Assembly (NCBI RefSeq): GCF_900090045.1
Contig: NW_021638299.1
Coordinates: forward strand, 160,923 to 224,922
Direction: 5' to 3'
DNA length: 64,000 nt
Origin: Plasmodium malariae
Taxonomy: Eukaryota > Apicomplexa > Aconoidasida > Haemosporida > Plasmodiidae
A model generated the notes under the pieces. It had not been told where the DNA came from. It saw only the letters and a program-made list of their open reading frames with translations, and made no database searches. The position numbers and the translations under genes were made by a program. Shown piece after piece: positions 40,015-54,420 of this stretch (position 1 is the stretch's first letter; each line of letters starts with the position of its first letter).

Positions 40015-43000
40015 TTTTTTTTTGAAAACTATAAAATACAAGAAAATGTCAGCACATTATATATTCATTTATCCATATATAAAAAATGAAGATATAAAAA
40101 TTAATGATATATATTATGAATTTTTTTTGTGAATTTTCAAAAATAAATAAATATTTGTTAGCAGGAGATATTCTATAATTCTGGTTAAGGATTAATATTC
40201 CATAACACCTGTGACATTTAATAAAATATTAATTTTTAATTTCCATACAAATAAATGAATGAGTTTATAAATTTATTGTAAAAACTATAGTATTAAAAGT
40301 GAATATATTATTTGTAAATATTTTATTTATTCTATTTATATGTAACATAATAAAATATCCTTTGATTATTTTAGTTTTTTAATATATGTATTTATCCATT
40401 TTGTCCTTTTAATATATAGTCTATATATAAATTTCCGCATAATAACTATATCTATAGTATAAATAATTATATAGATTTTACGTTTAGTACTATTTTACTT
40501 TAATTATTTTGTAGAAACTCTTCCGGATGTTTTTGTATTATGTATTTTTTTTTAAGAAAATTTTCTGAATAAATACATAACATTTTTTTTATATAAATGA
40601 GATAGAAGTAATATGTATGAATATATATATTAATCATAAAAAAAATTGGTTTTAAATTAGATAAAAAAATAATTATTACTAAAAAAGATTTAACAATTGT
40701 AATTGTGCTACTTAAAGAGTAACTCATGAATTTATTATAATAAAATCGTTTCTTGAATTTTTATGGATTATACAAAATATTATTTTAATTTTTCTTTTTC
40801 TTTGCATTATTTTTATCCTTAAATAACATATTGATTTTTATGTATGCAACATATTAAAAATACGATCATAAAGAAAAAAATATTACATTAAATTATTAAA
40901 AAAATATTATTAAAAAAAGTAAGGTTTAACACTTATTTTTATTATAATATAAATAAGATTTTATAATAATATTAAAATGAACTGATATAATATAGATTAA
41001 AGATTTAAAATATACCAAATATTGTTTTTATTATGTTCAGGATATAAAATAATTATCAAAAGGAATTATTATGCTACTATGATATTCACAACATTTTTAT
41101 GTTATCTTATTTATACATATTCTATTACTTAAAAATATATTTATCTAAAAATATAATAGAATTTTAATAAAATTTATTTTTCATTTTTTTGTAGGTAATT
41201 TTCTGTAATAGAAAATGTTCATTTTGTGTGCATTCTAATAGGATATGTTCCATACAGTCATCACATAATATCATAAAATATTTTGGAATAAAAATAAGGT
41301 ATAAGATACCATCAGTATTATATATGTAAACTGAATGAATTTCTCTCTTCTAAGAGTTTTATGTATGACATAATGACTTTATTTGTTTTTTCAAAATAAC
41401 TAACATTATAATGTATATATAATTTTATCTAATTTTTTTTTTTTTTTTATTTATATTACATTTTTCTTTTTGCTTAAAAATATTATATTTTACTGTTTAT
41501 TTTGTTATAATACTGATAGTAAGAATATTATGAAAGTTTACAAATAAATGATTTTTAATTAAATATTGTGATATAAGTAAAACAAACTGTAATTAATATA
41601 TTATATGTATCAAATAGTAATATTACTTATATTATGCATACATTTTTAGGTATAGTGAGTTATATTTTCATTTATGTTACTTTTAATTTATAAGGTATAT
41701 TCGATTAAGATAATGATTTTTGTATTTTTCGACCATTATTTAAGTAATTTCATTAATAGTATTATTATAAATCACTTAACTGATAACCATACAGTCCAAA
41801 TTGTTCTAGTATCACATTTTAATTCTTTTATTATTTATTTTCACTAAAAAGATTTTTTTTATTTATTTTAGTAAATATTTCATTTTTAATTATGTTTTTT
41901 ATATTAAATTTGAATTAATTTTTTAATATCTTTTAACAATATTATTATCTAATTTTAATTATAACCCCTATTATAATATTATAATTCTTTTAATTCTTTT
42001 TATAATTTGTGTAATTTTTCGGTGATCCACACTTATATGTTAAATTTTTTTTCATAATATATGCTTGTAAAATTAGCTGGTTAGTAAACGTATTGATACT
42101 TTTTTTTTCTTTTTTTTTTTTTATATTGTATTCTTGAATTCGAATATGAAGATAATAATATTTATAATAAATGTAATTCTGAATATTTCATAAAAAATAT
42201 ATTCAACTATTCATTGTAGTTGCGATAACAGTTAAAAAGATACAAAAAACAATTCTAATCGTATATACATTATTTATTGTTAATTGTGATTTGGTATTTT
42301 TTCAGAAGAAACATAGTTAAAAAAAATATTATTAATTTAAAAAATTTATTTGATTATTTTTTGACTGGAATAAATATCATTTAATGTTATTAATATAACG
42401 TGTAACAGAAATGAATAAAATATGCGAAAATATATAATTAATAAATATAATAAAATAATTTATCATTATTATTATTTCATCAATGAAAATAAAAGTAATT
42501 GTTATATATTTTATTTTAAAACGTAATACATGTTTTGCATAAATTGTTTCATTATGTTTTAAATATAATTCGCAACATATTTTTATGATCTAGGAAATAT
42601 AAAGAAAAAAATTCGTCATCATTATTTATAGTGTTTTAAAGGAGAATTCTTTGGTTTAATTTGAAATATTGCTTTATGCTGAATAATTCATAGTACACAT
42701 TTATATTTAATATACATATAATACTGATATTTGAAAGTCCATATAATAAATGGAAACTATAGCATTACATAATAACTTAATATTTCAAATTTAGAGTTAT
42801 GTTAAAATTAATATATATAGCAAAAACATTTTTATAACAATAAAATACATACTCATTTATAAATAGGAACACTATAATTATTTACTTTTTGTTAATAAAT
42901 ATTTTTTCTTTGTAATTAGATATCTATAATTTATATTATATTTACTAATTTATAAGAATGTTTATTACGTATTTTATTTTTTAATAAAAATAAGTCAAAA

Positions 43001-43881
43001 ATGATATATATATATATATATATATATATTTTTATAAAATCTAAATGTAACTAAATAGAATGATTAATAATTCTATATATTTGAACATGGAAAGTTTTTA
43101 TTTCTAGATGAATATAATCATTATATTTTGTATGCAGAACACATATTTTTCTGCATGTTTTTTTAAATAATTATATAGTATAAATAGTTAAACATTTTAG
43201 TACATAATACAGATTATAATTATATAACTTAAATACGATTTGTTCCATTATGTATTATTAATGGTGTTTTATGAAATGATCAAAATAAATTAGAATTTTA
43301 AAAAGAAATATAGTGTTTTATATGAGTTCACTTTATAAGGAAATTGCACTTTTAATTTTTATTTTATTTATATCATTATTTAAAATACTTATTTTGTGAG
43401 ATAATGCTAGTACTACTACAATTATATGTTAAAGAACATTTAATATGCTATTCTTACTATTACATATTTATTTTCAGCTTATAATAAGTATAGGAAAATG
43501 CATAACATTTCAACAGATTAAAATCCATTATAAATTACATATATATATAATTCTGTAACAAGGTTTATTCTTTGTATATTTATCATATTTTTAAGTATAA
43601 TAGACAATTTAAGAGAGAAAGAAATGCATTTTTATTTGTTATTATAAAAATTATAAATGATTTATGATTTATGTATTATATTTTTAATAAAGTGAAATGA
43701 ATAAAATTCGTTCATAAACGAAAGCATTTATATATTTATGCAATTTATTTTTTTTTAATTTATATGAAGGTATATTAATACGGGTGTCCTCATATAAAAA
43801 ATATAATGAAATAAATAGTGACAGCAAAACATAAGTAATATTAATAATAAATGTAATAAGTTATATATAATTAACAAAAAT
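40015..43881. other. intergenic AT-rich stretch
   Basis: Presumed upstream region of the pir gene and then AT-rich DNA with no supported gene. A TA tract lies at 43004-43029. The minus-strand open frame at 40500-40727 is not convincing. Confidence 0.55.
43004..43029. repeat. (TA)13 microsatellite
   Basis: Uninterrupted AT dinucleotide run of 26 bases. Confidence 0.9.
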
Positions 43882-44651
43882 ATGAAGAATTTTTGTAAAA
43901 AAGTTTCAACAAACTTAAAAAAATTATCTATTACGAATAAAGAGGAAAATCCTTAGCACGTTGCTCTTATTCCTAATAGTTCTCCTTCGATATCATAATG
44001 AAACATTTGATATTAATAGGAAAAAAGTTGGTAATTAAAATGATACTATAAAATTTTTTTTGGAAGTAAATGATATTAATTTAAAATATTTATAAGATGC
44101 AGAATATTACTTTTACACTAATATCATTAACACTAAAGGATAGAATGAACAGAAATATTTGCATCACCCTTTTTAAAAATTATGATCATATAATTAAATA
44201 TACTAATAACAATAGTAAGAATAATAATTGTAATATGGATTTCAAGTACTTTACTTATATTAACAATTTATATCGAAACTACATAAAGGAATAACATAAT
44301 GGTTTTAAGAGATAAAATTTAGTTTGTAAAGAAAAATGTTAAAATTATTATAAATGTAATATAATACATTATACATATAGCGTCTTATAAAAAATGGTAC
44401 GAATAAATTAAAGACCCATTGAAAGCAAAGAAATAATGTTTGAAGTTACACTCACTATGCTTGGTGTTATAAAAAGTAAAGAAAGAAATTTTAAATTAAT
44501 TATAATAAGAACGTTAATACAAAAAGAAAAAATAGCGATGAATTCTTTTTACACTGTTGTTTCAGTTGGTTATTCAGTGCTTATAATTTTCTTATATTTT
44601 TCTTTTCTACTAAGAATAACATCTGTTTATATTTATAAATTAAATGTATAA
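43882..44651 (+). pseudogene. pir: pir gene relic
   Basis: From ATG 43882 the frame reads MKNFCKKVSTNLKKLSITNK, then a stop. This fits the PIR 'Cys-lys-lys..arg-asn-leu-lys-lys-leu' helix. After a frameshift, 44097-44294 gives NNNCNMDFKYFTYINNLYRN, then CKEKC spacing in the region up to 44436, and 44436-44651 gives a hydrophobic segment (FYTVVSVGYSVLIIFLYFSF) that would be the PIR membrane span. Frame changes and several stops show it is not functional. No C-terminal exon was recognised. Assignment is moderate because only the first helix and the overall order are clear. Confidence 0.5.
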
Positions 44652-47600
44652 ATATATGTATGTTATTTTTCATAAAAATTTATAATTTTAAAACAGATTA
44701 AATATATATATATTTTGTTGTTAATGTGTATATTAGTTTAATTATTTTGGAAAACGGTTTAGTGATATACTCTTAAAAAATTAAAAACATATATATAATA
44801 TTCAACAAGTACAGAGGAAAAAATATTAAAGAATGCTCCAAATATATTTTATAGTAATTCTAGAAAAAATAAAATATGGATATCTCATTATTCTACATTA
44901 GACCATTAGGACTAACTAGGAAAAAACGTGCCAAATGTATCAGAATATTATTACGAATATTACAAAAATAGATTTATTCTTAAATATATTTAATAAGTAA
45001 AAATAAAAAAGAATATATGTGTAAAAAATTAAAAATTTTTATTTGATTGTTTGAGGTTTAACTTGTATATTCTGTTTTTGTATAAAGGAGAAACATATTC
45101 ATTCATACTGTTTTTTAGTTTTTAAAGTAGTATGATTCTTCTATAATTTTTACTTTAAATGACTTATTTAATAATATGAAAAGTTTATATTTCAAGTTTA
45201 TAAAAATAAATACGATTTTCTGTGTTTAAAAATATATTGTTTTTTTATTGTCCTATAAACTACAAAAAATGTGGAGTATTTATAATAACAAATTCTGTTC
45301 TATTTATGAAGTAGGAAAACGATTGAATTTTATATTTTTATATGCTTTACAATCTGAATATATGAAATACAAATAATAAAAATAGTAACATAAATGTAAT
45401 TATAAATATATGATTATTATATAGAAGTTTTATTATAGCTTACGAATTAAATGCATGATTTTGTCAAAATGTATTTAATATACAATATATGAATATGCAT
45501 TATATTGTATAATCATAACTTGCTTTATAGGTATAAATGATTTTAAATAATTTTTACATTTTTTATTATTTTTTATTTAGTAATATTCGTAACTTTAATA
45601 CAATTTACATATTTCTATATTATTTTTTGTTGAGTACAGCATGTTTTTGAGGAACATCAGTTATACGTAAATAATATGATATTTAGGAATGTTCCTAAAG
45701 AATTAACATGTAAAACGTATTTTTAATGTATATTTAATTAGTGTATAATATATAATGAATATATGATTTTTGTGTTTAATTTCACTTTTTACGCTTATAT
45801 TTATATTTATTGTTCTTTACTATTTCCAATATATCCATTTAGAAATGGTGCTAAAAATAGAGCAAACACTTTAGGTATAAGAAGAAAACTATTTTAAATA
45901 TATATGTGGAAAAAAAAATTTTATATATATAAAAATTGAATAAAAATAGGTTATATGTTCTTAAAAATTAAAAAGGGTATTCGTAGATATGTATTTTTCA
46001 GAATACAGTAAAAAAATAATAATAATATAAAAAGCTAAGACAGAGTATACTTAACAAAATATATATATAATTTATAATTCGAAAGATTTGATATATATTA
46101 GAAATAGATAATAAAAGTATAATTAATATATAAAAGGTGACTTATGTTTTACCTAGGAATATTTAATGTATTATAACTAACCGAATATATATAAAAAAAA
46201 GAATTTAAGAAATATTTTGAAATATAAAAGCGATTGAAATATATATTTAAAATTGTAGTTTGCTTATACATTTTTTAATAGATAATTGAATGAGATGGAA
46301 ATTATAAAAATAATGTTTTTTTTATGTTACTCAGAAGTTTATAAAGGATTATTGTGTATATTCATATATTCTATTGATGCTTTAAAAATAGTAAAATTTA
46401 AAATTATATTAATGTATTAGAAATACATTTAATATATTAAACAAATAGAAAAACGCTTTAATTTTTTTTCATTTGATTAGTAACAAACGCTGAAAGTAAT
46501 AGCTATATTTAATAAATTAAAAGTCAAGTGCGAAAAATCTTTTTAAATATATTTATATTAATATATATATAAATATCTATACTATATGAATGTGAAAACT
46601 GAAAATACAAAAATAATTATATTAATTTTGTAATATACTTTAGGATATTGGTATTATACAGCATAATAAAAATTTTAAAATTTTACATATTTTTTTTTAA
46701 TAAATTATTTTTTAGAAAATTAATTTGCTTACACAAGTCAACATCATTTTGTTGTCATATAGTTATTATAATACATTTAGAGTGTTATATTTTTATAATT
46801 ATCTATATTCACTATATTCAACAAATAATATGAAATATAAATATTTCTACATTTATGGATATATTTCATCTATATATTATTTATTTTTGTTATATAACAG
46901 TCAACATCAAATGTATAAATTGGAATATTAATTATTTATATATTAACAGAAAATACATGTACTATTACCTTCTCAATACAGTTGTCAAAAAGTAATATAA
47001 AGCATTAATAATTTTCCTAAATTATATTATATGTTATTTTATATATTAAATTTTAGTATTTTATATCTATTTCCTTTTGTGTTCTAAATTATATTATTTA
47101 AAATAATTTTTTTATCGTAAGTTTTGTTTTTTTAATAATAATAATTAATAAAGATGTTTTTTTGCTGCATTTAATTTTGTATACTTTTTGTTTAAATGAT
47201 CATTACTGAAAAACTTATAAATTTATGCTTTTTAAAAAGAAAGAAAAAAAAAAAATATAAATTTTTTAATACTATAATATAATATATTTTATTTTAGCAT
47301 TAAAATAAAATACATTTTTTTAAATTATATAAAAACTTTAGCATTTCATAAATAATAATATGGTATGAATATATAAAAGAATTATATTGTATACAAATTT
47401 TTAAAATATCAAAATTTTGCTTGAGTATTAAATCTTGGAATATAATTATTTATTTAATACATGAACGTTCATCATATTGTAGGAATATAATGCATGTTAT
47501 ATTGTAATTTGTGCTATAAAAAATATTTTGTATTTTTTTTTATTTCTGTGAATTGTATATTATTATATGCTATGCAATAATTTATGTTTAACTATGCAAT

Positions 47601-48127
47601 AGTATTTTAAAAGGTATAACACATAAAATATACTAATCTGTTATTAGAAAATGCAGAAAAAATATTTAATAATTATATTTCTAATATGTGTTAATGTACA
47701 CATTCAAATAAACGTATTCTTTCTATTCTAATAAAATAAAATGTGTACGCTCCAAACAAGGCATTTCATTTTTTGTTTTTTCCGAATAGTATTTATATCA
47801 AAAATTTAGAATTGTTCTGTTAGAATATTAGCATATATATACTTTTTAAGTATGCACGAATAAAATTAGTTTTACCATAAATTATTAATTTATAACTTTG
47901 TTTTTCATGTAAATAAATTCATTGGTAATATTAACAAAAATATTTTTATAATCATTTTATCTTATTTGTACATTATAATTATATTTTATTTATGTAGTTT
48001 AATATTAGTTAAAAATAGAATAAAATAACCAAGCGCATAACCTTGCTTTTTTGATAATAAACTTTGAATATATAATAAATTGTTTAGGTGCTTGGACACA
48101 TTTTAAAATTTAATAATTCTATAATTA
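44652..48127. other. intergenic AT-rich stretch
   Basis: No gene supported. Overlapping plus-strand open frames at 46648-46931 are Tyr/Ile/Phe-rich and look random. From about 47500 the sequence belongs to the duplicated unit described separately. Confidence 0.55.
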
Positions 48128-49560
48128 ATGGAAAAAATATATATTTTATTTTAGGTAAAATACTTATATTTATTCTTTTAATTTGGATAAGTTCTTATAT
48201 TATGAATGCGGTATATTAACATAGGAGAGAGTTTTCCGCATATATATTGCTTCTTCTTGTTTTATATACTTGTAAGAATATTTTACTTTTGAGTAAGTAA
48301 ATTTATCACAGTATAAATAATAAAAAAAAAAATGTTCATTATTATATATTTTTCATAAATCTTTAGATTATACGAACAGTGCAGGTAGAACACTATATAC
48401 AAGAAGCAATATATTATTCGAAGAAAATGAACAAGTAATATAGAATTAAAAATATGTAAAGTGGAAGTGGATATGTTAATTCTGACATTAAAAAGATTGC
48501 ATTGAATTAGAATATATTTGAAGGTGTTATTGTACGTATAATGGTAATACATGTGAAGCAAAAAAATAACTTAGGAAACGGATATTTGCTATGTGTTATC
48601 CATTTGTAGTATTACTTATATTTTTTTTGAAAAATTAATATATAGGAAATTTGGTCCTATATATAATTACAGAACATATATTGATCCTACCTAGAAAGAT
48701 AGTTTAAATTATTCAGAATAAATGAATATCTCTTAGTATTTACTTTGCAGACATATTCTTTTAAACAGTTTTTTTATTGGTTTCTTTTTTTTACTTCATT
48801 AGAAAATTGATTATATATATCAGGGTTATAAACATTAAGGTGATTATTTAATTTTGAAGAGAGAGGAAGAACTATATTCCCTTTGATTTGTTTATTATGC
48901 ATTTTAATGTTTATTTATGTACTCGTAAAATTCTTAAATTTAACCGTTGTAGTATAAGCATATATAATGGAATTATAGTCATAATTAATATATTTTTTTA
49001 AAAATAATGATTTTTATATAACTATGTTTTTCTTTATAACTAATGAAATTATAAGAATACACAAGAATAATTGTTGTATACTTATAAATGTTTTTATGAA
49101 ACGTGGATAACATGTAAATATATATAAATACAAAAAAATAAAAAATTATATATTATATATTTTTAGGAGCCCATATGTTTCTATATATTTTTTGTATTAG
49201 AAATTATTTTTTTGAAATAATTTCTTATTCTGTCCTAATATGTATATGTAATCTATTTTTTTTTTTTTGAACCATAAAGAAGTAAAATTGATATTAATTA
49301 ATATTCACAATAAAAATGTGCTTTATATACGATAATTATATGTAAATGTTTCATAGACATTTTCATTATAGTAAATTTGTGATCCTTTAATTCAATATAT
49401 AAAATCACAATTAATACATTATAACGCGGCAAGTGCAGTAACTTATATTTTTAAAAATTATTTTTTATTACGTTTTTATTATTGTAAGTGATAATTTAAA
49501 TTACACTTTAAGAAAATATTGTATTTATTACATTTAATTTTATTATATAAAGTTTTTCCA
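47500..49560. repeat. tandem duplication unit, copy 1 (fam relic and flanks)
   Basis: Aligns with 52340-54420 at an offset of about 4.85 kb. Landmarks are AATTTAGAATT at 47802 and 52647, the GCTTCTTCTTG / GCTGCTTCTTG block near 48250 and 53085, the relic exon 2, and GATCCTTTAATT at 49381 and 54247. The open fam genes that follow each copy start 4801 bases apart, so the full unit is about 4.8 kb. Confidence 0.75.
48128..48930 (+). pseudogene. fam-type exported protein relic
   Basis: Exon 1 48128-48210 is a fam first exon one base short. After ATG-GA and a frameshift it reads KNIYFILGKILIFILLIWIS, then SYIMNA with a GTATAT donor. Exon 2 follows AG 48365-48366 and contains, in a shifted frame, NSAGRTLYTRSNILFEENEQ. 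This corresponds to the family's 'gly-arg-lys/thr-leu-tyr-thr-arg' export-motif region, and is followed by a stop. Hydrophobic remnants (about 48580-48640, 48760-48800) stand where the two C-terminal spans would be. The minus-strand open frame at 48283-48561 is a shadow. An old pseudogene; too decayed to say fam-l or fam-m. Confidence 0.68.
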
Positions 49561-50801
49561 TATTTAATAAAATCTCAACCATTTTTTTTTTGTGGTTATG
49601 CGTATTATTTTAAAGGTAAACATAAAAAATGATCTTCATAAAACAGTTAGTATTAGAATTACATGTTTCATAAATTATTAGATACAATAATATTTTTAAT
49701 AAATTTTAAAAAAAATTTTATATTTCATGTATAAAAATATGGAAAAATAATAATACATTTTTGCTAATATTGTTAGCAAAAAAAAATACCAAATCATATA
49801 TTTTGCCAAATTATATTTTTATTATTTTTAATTTTTCAAGTACATATTATGCATAGTATATCATACTTATTTCAAGACATATATAATTAAAAATAATTTA
49901 AAATTTTAGTAATTTTATATAATATTTCTGGAAAAAAATTTTTCTTGAATTTTTTTATTTTATATTAATATCACTTCTAAATATATATATAATTAAAAAA
50001 AAATTATAAAATAATTAAATGAATTAAAAGAATTTTCATTTAAAAATAATGGTATGAACTAAACATAAAAATTATAATTAAAAAAGAAAAAAGCTATTTT
50101 TATTTGTTTTAACTTATATTTTTTAATTATCTTAGGTACTATTTAATAAATTTGAAATTTTAAATATATAACAAACAATAAGGTTACACAAATTTTACAA
50201 CAAATAGAGCTCAAAAGAATGTATAAAATATAATTTCTTTCATTTATTTTTTCTGCTAATTACATTTTATAATAATTTTTGTTTTTAGTAATAATAGTTA
50301 TTTAAAAATAGTACGTTTATAATATGAAAATTATTATTGATTATTTTATTAAAATTAGTAATTATTTTCTTAATTAATAGAACAATATTTTTCATATGTT
50401 TTTTGCATACCATGTTGTAAGTGAATTCAGTAATTCGAATAATTAAGCAATCGTATATTTTTTTTTACTCTATTTTATAAGAATTAATAAAGACGTTATT
50501 TAATTATAATACTATTAATTAAATTATATATTTTGAATAAATATTAATATAAAATGAAATTATATAATTTTAATTGAGGAATTTTATAATATTAACATAA
50601 ACATTTAAAGATATACTTTTAAAGTTTTTTTTCCTTTTTATTGTTGCAAAATGCATTATAGTTAGATACAATTAATTATGTTTTTTAGAAAAAAAACAAA
50701 AAGAAAATGTTTTAAATAAATATAGGATCATATGTCATTAAAAAATTGTTATATGTTTCAAATTTTTTTCTTTATATACTACAATATTAAAAATTTATAT
50801 A
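48931..50801. other. intergenic, upstream flank of the open fam gene
   Basis: No gene seen. AT-rich with poly(T) runs. Includes the end of the duplicated unit and the presumed promoter of the gene at 50802; no motif could be singled out. Confidence 0.55.
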
Positions 50802-51655
50802 ATGAAAAAAAATTGTAGGTCATTTTTTTACGTTGAAATTGCTATCTTTATTATTTTAACCTGGATATATCATATAAACAGTAATGTGGTATGATTATAT
50901 TATTTAAGGATAATTGCATCATTCATATTTTTAGAGTCCTATATTAATACGATTTGTTAATATAAAATTATTTTTTTTTTTAAATAATAAATATTTATTT
51001 TCATTAGAATTTATATAATAATTCTTTGGATAAAAATGACAATATTTATAAAACATTATACACAAGAACTTGTCGATTTCTAGAAGAATATGGACAAAAA
51101 AAGGGTTCGAATATTGTGTGGATAAAAGGAGATATACCAACTATTGAAGAGTTTGAAAAATTGTATCCACCTAATAATGCAAAAGTAAAAAAAGAAAGAT
51201 ATAAACATCCAAATGGATGTTCCTTAAATAATGCAGTAGGAGAAAAACAACGTAGGAAAAATATATTTTCTGTATACAAAGGAGCAGATCCATATTTTCA
51301 AAAACGGACGTTTGACAAAACATATTTTAAAAATAAAGTTAGAGATTTTACGAATGAAGATTTCAAGTTTTTAAGAAATAAGATAGAATTAAAGGAAGCT
51401 TTGTTTTATGTCATATCTATTTTTTTTGTACCAATTATATTAATACTAAATGTTATAATATTTCTAGACTGTGTATTTAATGTAAAAAATAGTGTAACAA
51501 CATGGACAAACTCTTATTGTTTTAGTGTAGGATTTGTTATATTTACATTTATAGTTATGGCAGCCATTATTTATATTTACAGTAAAATTGTAAAATATGA
51601 TAAGTTTGCACTAATAAAAAATAAGCTGAATAATACTATGTTCCCTTTATTATAG
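50802..51655 (+). CDS. exported protein, fam-l/fam-m type (intact)
   Basis: Two exons: 50802-50888 (29 codons, MKKNCRSFFYVEIAIFIILT and on, a signal-anchor-like hydrophobic stretch) and 51008-51655, with a GTATGA donor and TTAG acceptor, phase 0. The product is 244 residues. Exon 2 starts NLYNNSLDKNDNIYK. Residues 52-56 are RFLEE, a canonical PEXEL export motif (RxLxE/Q/D) at the expected distance from the N-terminus. A Lys-rich region with HPNGCSLNNAVGEK follows, as in fam proteins. Two membrane spans lie at about 160-182 and 201-221, with a basic C-terminal tail. The predicted fate is export into the red cell with the C-terminus in a membrane. The central domain differs from standard fam-l (HLEKKIFKELDY) and fam-m (EKKWIKKKDYDDFL) blocks, so the subfamily is open. 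The minus-strand frames at 50931 and 51046 are shadows. Confidence 0.85.
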
Positions 51656-53200
51656 AGATCACTCAATTATTACTAACAAACACTATGAGTTTTAATTAAT
51701 ATATCGAATAAACAAATATAGCTGTATTTATATAGTTTTTAAGAATCTACTTGTATCATATTAACTTTTTTGATCTGCAATCTTAAAAATATGTGCTTTT
51801 AGTTTTATTTGCAAACATGAATGTTTTAATGTTTTTTATTGATATTTTAAATTATTTACAGAATCTAACATAGAATTATGGCTTCAAATTATTGTTTTTG
51901 TATTTAACTAATTTTTTATGGAAAATATATATATGGCACTAAAATTAATATATAAGAGAAGTCGTATAATTATATTGAAGTTTTGTGATAACATATATTT
52001 TATCTATAATAAGTTCTTCTTATTATTTTTTAACTTCTAATCTAAATGATTATTTGTTGAGGTAATTAAAAAAATACTTATCCCTTTTAAATGAAGAATA
52101 AATGTGTCTTGGTCTTTATATAAATATACGAAGTTAATGAATATAGTTGCAATATTATATTTATTTAAGTTTTAATTAAATTCTCTTTAGAAATTGGCTA
52201 TATGTTACATGAATATTACTATGGTGAAATTAATTTTATTTAAATTATAAATCCACCTAATAAAATATTCTAATAAAATTAAAAGAAACAATAAAGTGAA
52301 ATTTATTATATTACATAATATGGTACATTACAAATTATATTTTGTGTTATAAAAAAAAATGCCTCTTTTTATTTTTTTTTTTGGCATCCTGTTAATAATG
52401 TAGTATACTATTCAATTATCTTTATATTTCAATTGCAAAATAGTATTTAAATGTGTAGTATCTGCAAATAACATATCTTATTATTAGGAATCTGACAAAA
52501 TATTTAATAACTATATTAAAAATATATACATATATTTCTGCTCTCACCATATAAAATACTTCTTATTGTATTTATAAAATATAATAATTATGCATGAAGT
52601 AAAAAGTATTTTATTTTATTACTTTTTTGAAAAGTATGGATAACTAAAATTTAGAATTATTCTGTTATACTACTGATATATATAAATATCTACTGGATAT
52701 TTATTAAAACAATAAGTATTACATAGATTTATTGTGCTGTTTATTTCCTTGTAATAGTTTTATTAGAAATATAGGCAAATTTATTTTAAAAATTTATTTT
52801 ATTATTTATGTTTTATATTAGTTTTTTACTAATACAGTATAACCCCTTTTTAAAAAATAAAATATCAACGAAAATAAATTTACCATTTTGTTAATACCAT
52901 ATGAATATACTGTAAACATTTTAGTTAGTTCAATATATACTACGAAATACATGAGTTAACACATAAATTAAAAATTGAAATGTTTGATTTTATTTAAAGT
53001 AATTAGGCTTATCCATTTTATATGTATACGCTCTTGTTTCACTAATGCATTACAAGAACATAGAAGAATATTTGCTTTATATTTTTTGCTGCTTCTTGTT
53101 ATATAAAATTATATATGAACGTATGGGGCAATTTCGTTTGAATAAGTGTATTTATTATATTATAAATAATAAAAATGTTTTTTTTCGTTGTAATGCAACT
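51656..53200. other. intergenic, 3' flank and duplicated unit
   Basis: No gene. The region after the stop shares its TTTTAATGTTTTTTATTGA-like blocks with the 3' flanks of the other fam genes (56.8, 60.2 kb). From about 52340 it is copy 2 of the duplicated unit. Confidence 0.55.
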
Positions 53201-54420
53201 TTAATAAGTTTTTAGTTAATTAGAATTATGAATAAAAAATAGTCTACTCAAGAACTGTTATATTAATATCAGAAAATACTAAGAGAAAAACTAATATAGA
53301 ATTAATGATATGTTATTTAAAAATTAATATGATGATTAAGTGGATGATGTTTAGAATGATAAATCGGAATAGGATGAAATATTTTAGTCTTAGGATAAGA
53401 TAATTCAGGTTCTGCAGTTAAAAATTGTTTAAGAAATAGTCATCAGTTTTACGTTAGAAATTTTTTGTGATAGATATATTCTTTTTAAAAAACTATAAGA
53501 TGCGTTTTTCAGACTTATATATATTGATAAGAAATGTATTGAAATGTTCCAAAAATAAAAGTTTAAAATATTAAGAATTTATAAGTATTGCACTTGTATT
53601 TGCTATAAAGGAATACATTTAAAACTTTTTTATCACTTTTTTTAGTTTTTGTTTCATTAGGATATTTGTTATAAAGTAGAGAAAAAATACTAAGGCGTTA
53701 ATTTTATTTTGAGGAATGATGTTCAAATGGATTATTATTATTTATTTAATTATGTATTTTAGTTATTATTTATATACTGTTAAAAGTCTTAAGAATATAT
53801 AAGCCACTGAACTAATATAATATAAATTCAAATGATGGTTATAATTAATATATTGTAATAATATCTAATATTCTTGATATATATAATGAAATTTTGTTTT
53901 ATTCTTATTGAAATTGTGCTTAAGAAAAATTAAATGTTGTATACTTATAAATTTTTTATTATACAAGCTACATAATATGCAAAAATATATTTATAAAGAA
54001 AAGTAAACAAATATATATGAAATATTTTTAATAGTTCGCATATTTGTATATTTTATTAGTCTTGAAATCAATTGTTTGGAAATAGTTCAGTACCTTGACT
54101 AAACATTTACATATATTATATTTTTCTCTATTCATAAAAATGTGATATTGACATGATTAAATATTCACCATAAATATATATACACTGTATATTAGTAAAT
54201 TATATGTGTAAATATTTCGCCTAGATTTGCATTATAATAAATATATGATCCTTTAATTTAATGTATAAAATTACGGTTAATATAAGTTTACTCATATATT
54301 GAAATAATTTATTTTTTTAATAATTATTTTTTTTTTAGTAAATTTATGAAATTATAAGTAAATGATAATGTGATTCCATTTTAACGAATGATTTATTAAC
54401 ATAGAATTGTCAAGGTCAGA
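52340..54420. repeat. tandem duplication unit, copy 2
   Basis: Counterpart of 47500-49560 with the same landmark order and an offset of 4845-4866 bases. The part corresponding to fam exon 1 is missing or unrecognisable here, so the copies differ by a deletion as well as by point changes. Confidence 0.75.
53216..53800 (+). pseudogene. fam exon 2 relic (paralogue of 48367-48930)
   Basis: After TTTTTAG at about 53215, the sequence TACTCAAGAACTGTTATATT and the next 40 bases align with the exon 2 start of the relic at 48367. About 53680-53730 aligns with 48830-48890. No frame of useful length survives and no first exon is present. Recognised only through its paralogue. Confidence 0.5.

Noticed and set aside
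48283..48561. 92-residue minus-strand open frame
   Set aside because: It lies across the intron and exon 2 of the fam relic, has no start context or motifs, and is poorly kept in the paralogous copy.
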